Assembly (NCBI RefSeq): GCF_000421145.1
Contig: NZ_ATWH01000006.1
Coordinates: 227,775-291,774, forward strand
Origin: Glaciibacter superstes DSM 21135
GTDB taxonomy: Bacteria; Actinomycetota; Actinomycetes; Actinomycetales; Microbacteriaceae
Direction: 5' to 3'
Length of the DNA stretch: 64,000 nt
The position numbers and the translations under genes are program-made. Below, one piece after another: positions 61,955 to 64,000 of the stretch. The number at the start of each line of letters is the position of its first letter. The stretch's first letter is position 1. The notes beneath the pieces are model-generated. The model did no database searches and was not told where the DNA came from. It saw only the letters and a program-made list of their open reading frames with translations.

Positions 61955-62443
61955 TTAGCGCTCGATTCCCTTCCCTGCAATATCGCCCGTTGCTTCATAT
62001 TCGGTGAGTTGGGCGATCCGGCGCACGTGGCGCTCTTCACCGGAGAACGGCTCGGCTATGAAGGTGTCTATGAATGTCGTCGCATCCTCGACCGAGTGCT
62101 GCCTGGCACCGATGGAGATGACGTTCGCATCATTGTGCTGGCGCGCCAGTTGCGCGGTGCTGATGTTCCAGACCAGCGCGGCGCGCGCCCCTGTGACCTT
62201 GTTGGCCGCGATCTGCTCGCCATTGCCCGAACCGCCGAAGACGATTCCGAGGGCTTCGATTCCGTTCGTCTGGTCGTTCACGACCCCCTGCGCGGCGTTG
62301 ATGCAGAAGGCCGGGTAGTCGTCGAGCGGGTCGTACGACGTCGGTCCGTGGTCGACCACTTCGTGGCCGGCGTTGGTCAGATGCTTGATCAGGTGCTTAC
62401 TGAAATCGAGACCGGCGTGGTCAGTGGCGATGTGGATGCGCAT
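61955..62443 (-). CDS. rpiB: ribose-5-phosphate isomerase B
   Basis: Interconverts ribose-5-P and ribulose-5-P in the pentose phosphate pathway, 162 aa. MRIHIATDHAGLDFSKHLI, the substrate loop GIVFGGSGNGEQIAANKV, and NDANVISIGAR match the actinobacterial RpiB family (Ser/Cys-variant active site with GSGNGE). Followed at once by the glycosylase gene. Confidence 0.96.
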   Translation of the reverse strand: MRIHIATDHAGLDFSKHLIKHLTNAGHEVVDHGPTSYDPLDDYPAFCINAAQGVVNDQTNGIEALGIVFGGSGNGEQIAANKVTGARAALVWNISTAQLARQHNDANVISIGARQHSVEDATTFIDTFIAEPFSGEERHVRRIAQLTEYEATGDIAGKGIER

Positions 62444-62464
62444 CCTTGCAGTCTATTGAGATCG

Positions 62465-63259
62465 TCAGGAACTCGGCGAGGAATTCCGCGCGGGTGTGGT
62501 CGCTTGAGGTCCCGTGCGGCCGATGGCATACCGGAACGCGTTCACAAGGCGATATCCGCCGCCCTCGATCCGGAATGGCCGCGCGGCGTCGATCACTGTT
62601 GCTGCAGTCGCCGCGATGGTGTCTGGGTCTTCGCCCATGAGCACTCCGCGAACGAGAACCTCGTCGTTCGGTGCCTCCCAGCAGACTTCGACCAGACCAG
62701 CGGAGATCACGTCGAGTCCAGCGTCGCCGAACAGCTCTTCGAGACCGCCGGCCTGACGAAGTTCGCCATCTGGTCTCAGTTCTTCCCCGGCCGCCAAGGC
62801 AACGGATGTCTCGATCACGTTGAGGTCGTTTCGCGCGCCTTCTGCCCAGTTTGAGACGGCGACAAGACCATTCGGTGCCGTGACGCGAACGAACTCGTGA
62901 AGGGCGTCGAGAGTGTCTTCTGCAAACTGCAGGGCGTTGAATGCCGTCACCACGTCGAATGTGGCGGCAGGCCACGGCATGCCTTCGGCCGAGCCCAGGC
63001 GGATGTCGGCGGTTGGCAGGCGAGCCCGGGCGAGGGCGATCATCGCCGGTGCCGGGTCGATTCCAGCCGGTGTCGCGCCAAGCCGATCGAGCATGCCGAG
63101 GAACTCACCGCTGCCGCAGCCGACGTCGAGAACGCGGGAGCCTGGTCCGATGCCGGTTTCTGAGATGACTCGCTGACGCGCCGGATCGGCGAAATCACCC
63201 CAGAGTTCAGCCCAGACGCCGGCGACTGCTGACCAGCCGTCTTCATCTGCGCCGTCCAT
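62465..63259 (-). CDS. class I SAM-dependent methyltransferase
   Basis: Methyltransferase of 264 aa. Motif I is GSRVLDVGCGSGEFLGMLDR near residue 50, with PAGIDPAPAMIALARARLPTAD, FDVVTAFNALQFAEDTLDAL and APNGLVAVSNWAEG. Start MDGADEDGWS has GGAGGAG upstream. Substrate unknown. It begins the group methyltransferase-rpiB-glycosylase on the minus strand. Confidence 0.91.
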   Translation of the reverse strand: MDGADEDGWSAVAGVWAELWGDFADPARQRVISETGIGPGSRVLDVGCGSGEFLGMLDRLGATPAGIDPAPAMIALARARLPTADIRLGSAEGMPWPAATFDVVTAFNALQFAEDTLDALHEFVRVTAPNGLVAVSNWAEGARNDLNVIETSVALAAGEELRPDGELRQAGGLEELFGDAGLDVISAGLVEVCWEAPNDEVLVRGVLMGEDPDTIAATAATVIDAARPFRIEGGGYRLVNAFRYAIGRTGPQATTPARNSSPSS

Positions 63260-63348
63260 CCGTGCTCCTCCCGCGTTGCATGCATTGCCTGAATACATTG
63301 TCGCCGCTTGGGGTAGATCGATCTGATATCCGGGGTTAGCCTCGAAGC

Positions 63349-63621
63349 ATGTGCAGGAACATCCATACTCTCCACAACTTCGAACCGGCTGCCACCGAAG
63401 ACGAGGTGCACGCCGCCGCGTTGCAGTTCGTGCGGAAGATCAGCGGGTCGACAAAGCCCTCAAAGGCCAACGCCGAGGCGTTCGACCGCGCCGTCGAAGA
63501 GATCGCCCACATCTCACGGCACCTGCTCGAAGATCTCGTGAGCAACGCCCCGCCAAAAAACCGCGAAGTCGAGGCGGAGAAGGCGAAGGAACGTTCCGCG
63601 AAGCGCTTCGCCGCCGCGTAG
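63349..63621 (+). CDS. DUF2277 family protein
   Basis: Small protein of 90 aa beginning MCRNIHTLHNFEPAATEDEV with AALQFVRKISGSTKPSKANA, the DUF2277 signature; the Cys-Arg-Asn-Ile-x-x-Leu start is highly conserved. Function unknown. Divergent from the methyltransferase gene. Confidence 0.9.
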   Translation: MCRNIHTLHNFEPAATEDEVHAAALQFVRKISGSTKPSKANAEAFDRAVEEIAHISRHLLEDLVSNAPPKNREVEAEKAKERSAKRFAAA

Positions 63622-63651
63622 TCGCCGACCGCTCTGACCCGTTCCGTCAGA

Positions 63652-63709
63652 GTGACCTTTCCGGTCGAGAGTGACCGGCGGAACGGTCACTCTCGACCGG
63701 AAAGGTCAC
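63652..63709. repeat. 25-bp perfect inverted repeat, 8-nt loop
   Basis: Left arm 63652-63676 starts GTGACCTTTCCGG and right arm 63685-63709 is its exact complement; loop GGCGGAAC. A partial third copy (agagtgacc) precedes the left arm. It could be a bidirectional terminator for DUF2277, but it lacks a T-run and is longer than usual; a dispersed palindromic repeat is the alternative. Confidence 0.85.
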
Positions 63710-63828
63710 AAGGGCTAGTCGATATGAAGGTGGCCAGTTCTTAAGGCTGGGGCCTCGTTTCACATAGACGTGGGTTGCCAACAGGTGAAGAGTTGACCTA
63801 TCCGACAGGTAAACTTTGGAGGCCCCAG
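63710..63828 (+). ncRNA. candidate IS110 bridge (guide) RNA region
   Basis: About 119 bp of non-coding DNA between the inverted repeat and the transposase start. IS110-group elements are known to encode a structured guide RNA in this position. Small complementary pieces (aggt ... acct; acct-atccgac-aggt) fit short hairpins. The exact RNA ends, guide loops and IS left boundary cannot be set from this window. Confidence 0.45.
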
Positions 63829-64000
63829 TTGACTATCTATCGTACTTTCGTTGGCTTGGATGTGCACGCCCGAACTATCGCTGGTTGTGGCATCGATGTT
63901 CACAGTGGTAAGGTCGTGCATCGACGATTCGGGTTCGACCTGACCGAAGTTCTCGGGTGGATCCGATCGCTGCCGGGTCCAGTCCAGGCAACGTATGAGG
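63829..64000 (+). CDS. IS110-family transposase, 5' part (cut by window end)
   Basis: A TTG start preceded by TTGGAGG gives IYRTFVGLDVHARTIAGCGI then DVHSGKVVHRRFGFDL and LGWIRSLPGPVQATYE. GLDVH carries the first Asp of the RuvC-like DEDD core and the final Glu is the likely second acidic residue. The rest lies outside the window. Confidence 0.88.
   Translation, partial: MTIYRTFVGLDVHARTIAGCGIDVHSGKVVHRRFGFDLTEVLGWIRSLPGPVQATYE

Overview
This is a 64 kb stretch of a high-GC actinobacterial chromosome, most likely from the family Microbacteriaceae. The evidence is the gene order valS/ileS/folC/DUF4233/ndk/rne-rplU-rpmA-obg-proB-proA-nadD-rsfS, the paired clpP1-clpP2-clpX with tig, the DUF222/HNH protein, the short ValS, a translational ileS T-box, and many starts with a TAnnnT box about 6-7 nt upstream and no Shine-Dalgarno (leaderless type). 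I cannot name the genus from sequence alone.

Layout. 1-2.9 kb: beta-oxidation/phenylacetate-type operon (thiolase, enoyl-CoA hydratase, 3-hydroxyacyl-CoA dehydrogenase, the last cut by the window start) behind a PaaR-like palindrome. 3-6 kb: poorly characterised genes (membrane protein, HTH protein, DUF1353 protein, coiled-coil protein). 6-7.9 kb: divergent TetR/SDR pair with a 9-bp tandem repeat in the SDR promoter, then a duplicated terminator plus tRNA-Ala 3' end next to the intact tRNA-Ala. 7.9-24.5 kb: a long housekeeping block on the minus strand (rsfS, membrane protein, nadD, small membrane protein, proA, proB, obg, rpmA, rplU, rne, ndk, DUF4233, folC, ileS with T-box), with DUF4031 and VKOR genes on the plus strand. 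24.6-30.5 kb: TetR gene divergent from a four-gene oligopeptide-type ABC importer operon, with paired inverted operator-like sites between them. 30.6-39.4 kb: valS, a GNAT protein and a small protein, a methyltransferase, an M3 peptidase overlapping tail-to-tail with a BenE-family transporter, and an S66 peptidase. 39.4-43.8 kb: clpX, clpP2, clpP1, tig, tRNA-Pro. 44-44.2 kb: a broken tRNA-Gly followed by an intact tRNA-Gly(TCC). 44.3-45.3 kb: two membrane-protein genes. 45.4-49.1 kb: an operon of a multicopper oxidase with a histidine kinase and response regulator. 49.3-54.8 kb: alpha/beta hydrolase, TetR, a 2-oxoacid dehydrogenase operon (E1alpha, E1beta, E2; no E3), and a DoxX-like protein. 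55-58.7 kb: DUF222/HNH protein, a complete 1,532-bp IS3-family element with a 3-bp target duplication, and a frameshifted DinB-like gene directly behind it. 58.7-63.6 kb: amidohydrolase, PaiB-like flavoprotein, Fpg/Nei glycosylase, rpiB, methyltransferase, DUF2277. 63.6-64 kb: a 25-bp perfect inverted repeat and the 5' end of an IS110-family element, whose leader is a candidate guide (bridge) RNA region.

Most of the window is core genome. The less ordinary parts are the repeat-based SDR promoter, the duplicated tRNA-Ala end, the broken tRNA-Gly, the two repeat arrays around 34.85-35.0 kb, the oxidase/two-component operon, and the two mobile elements. I did not find a clearly new defence or biosynthetic system.
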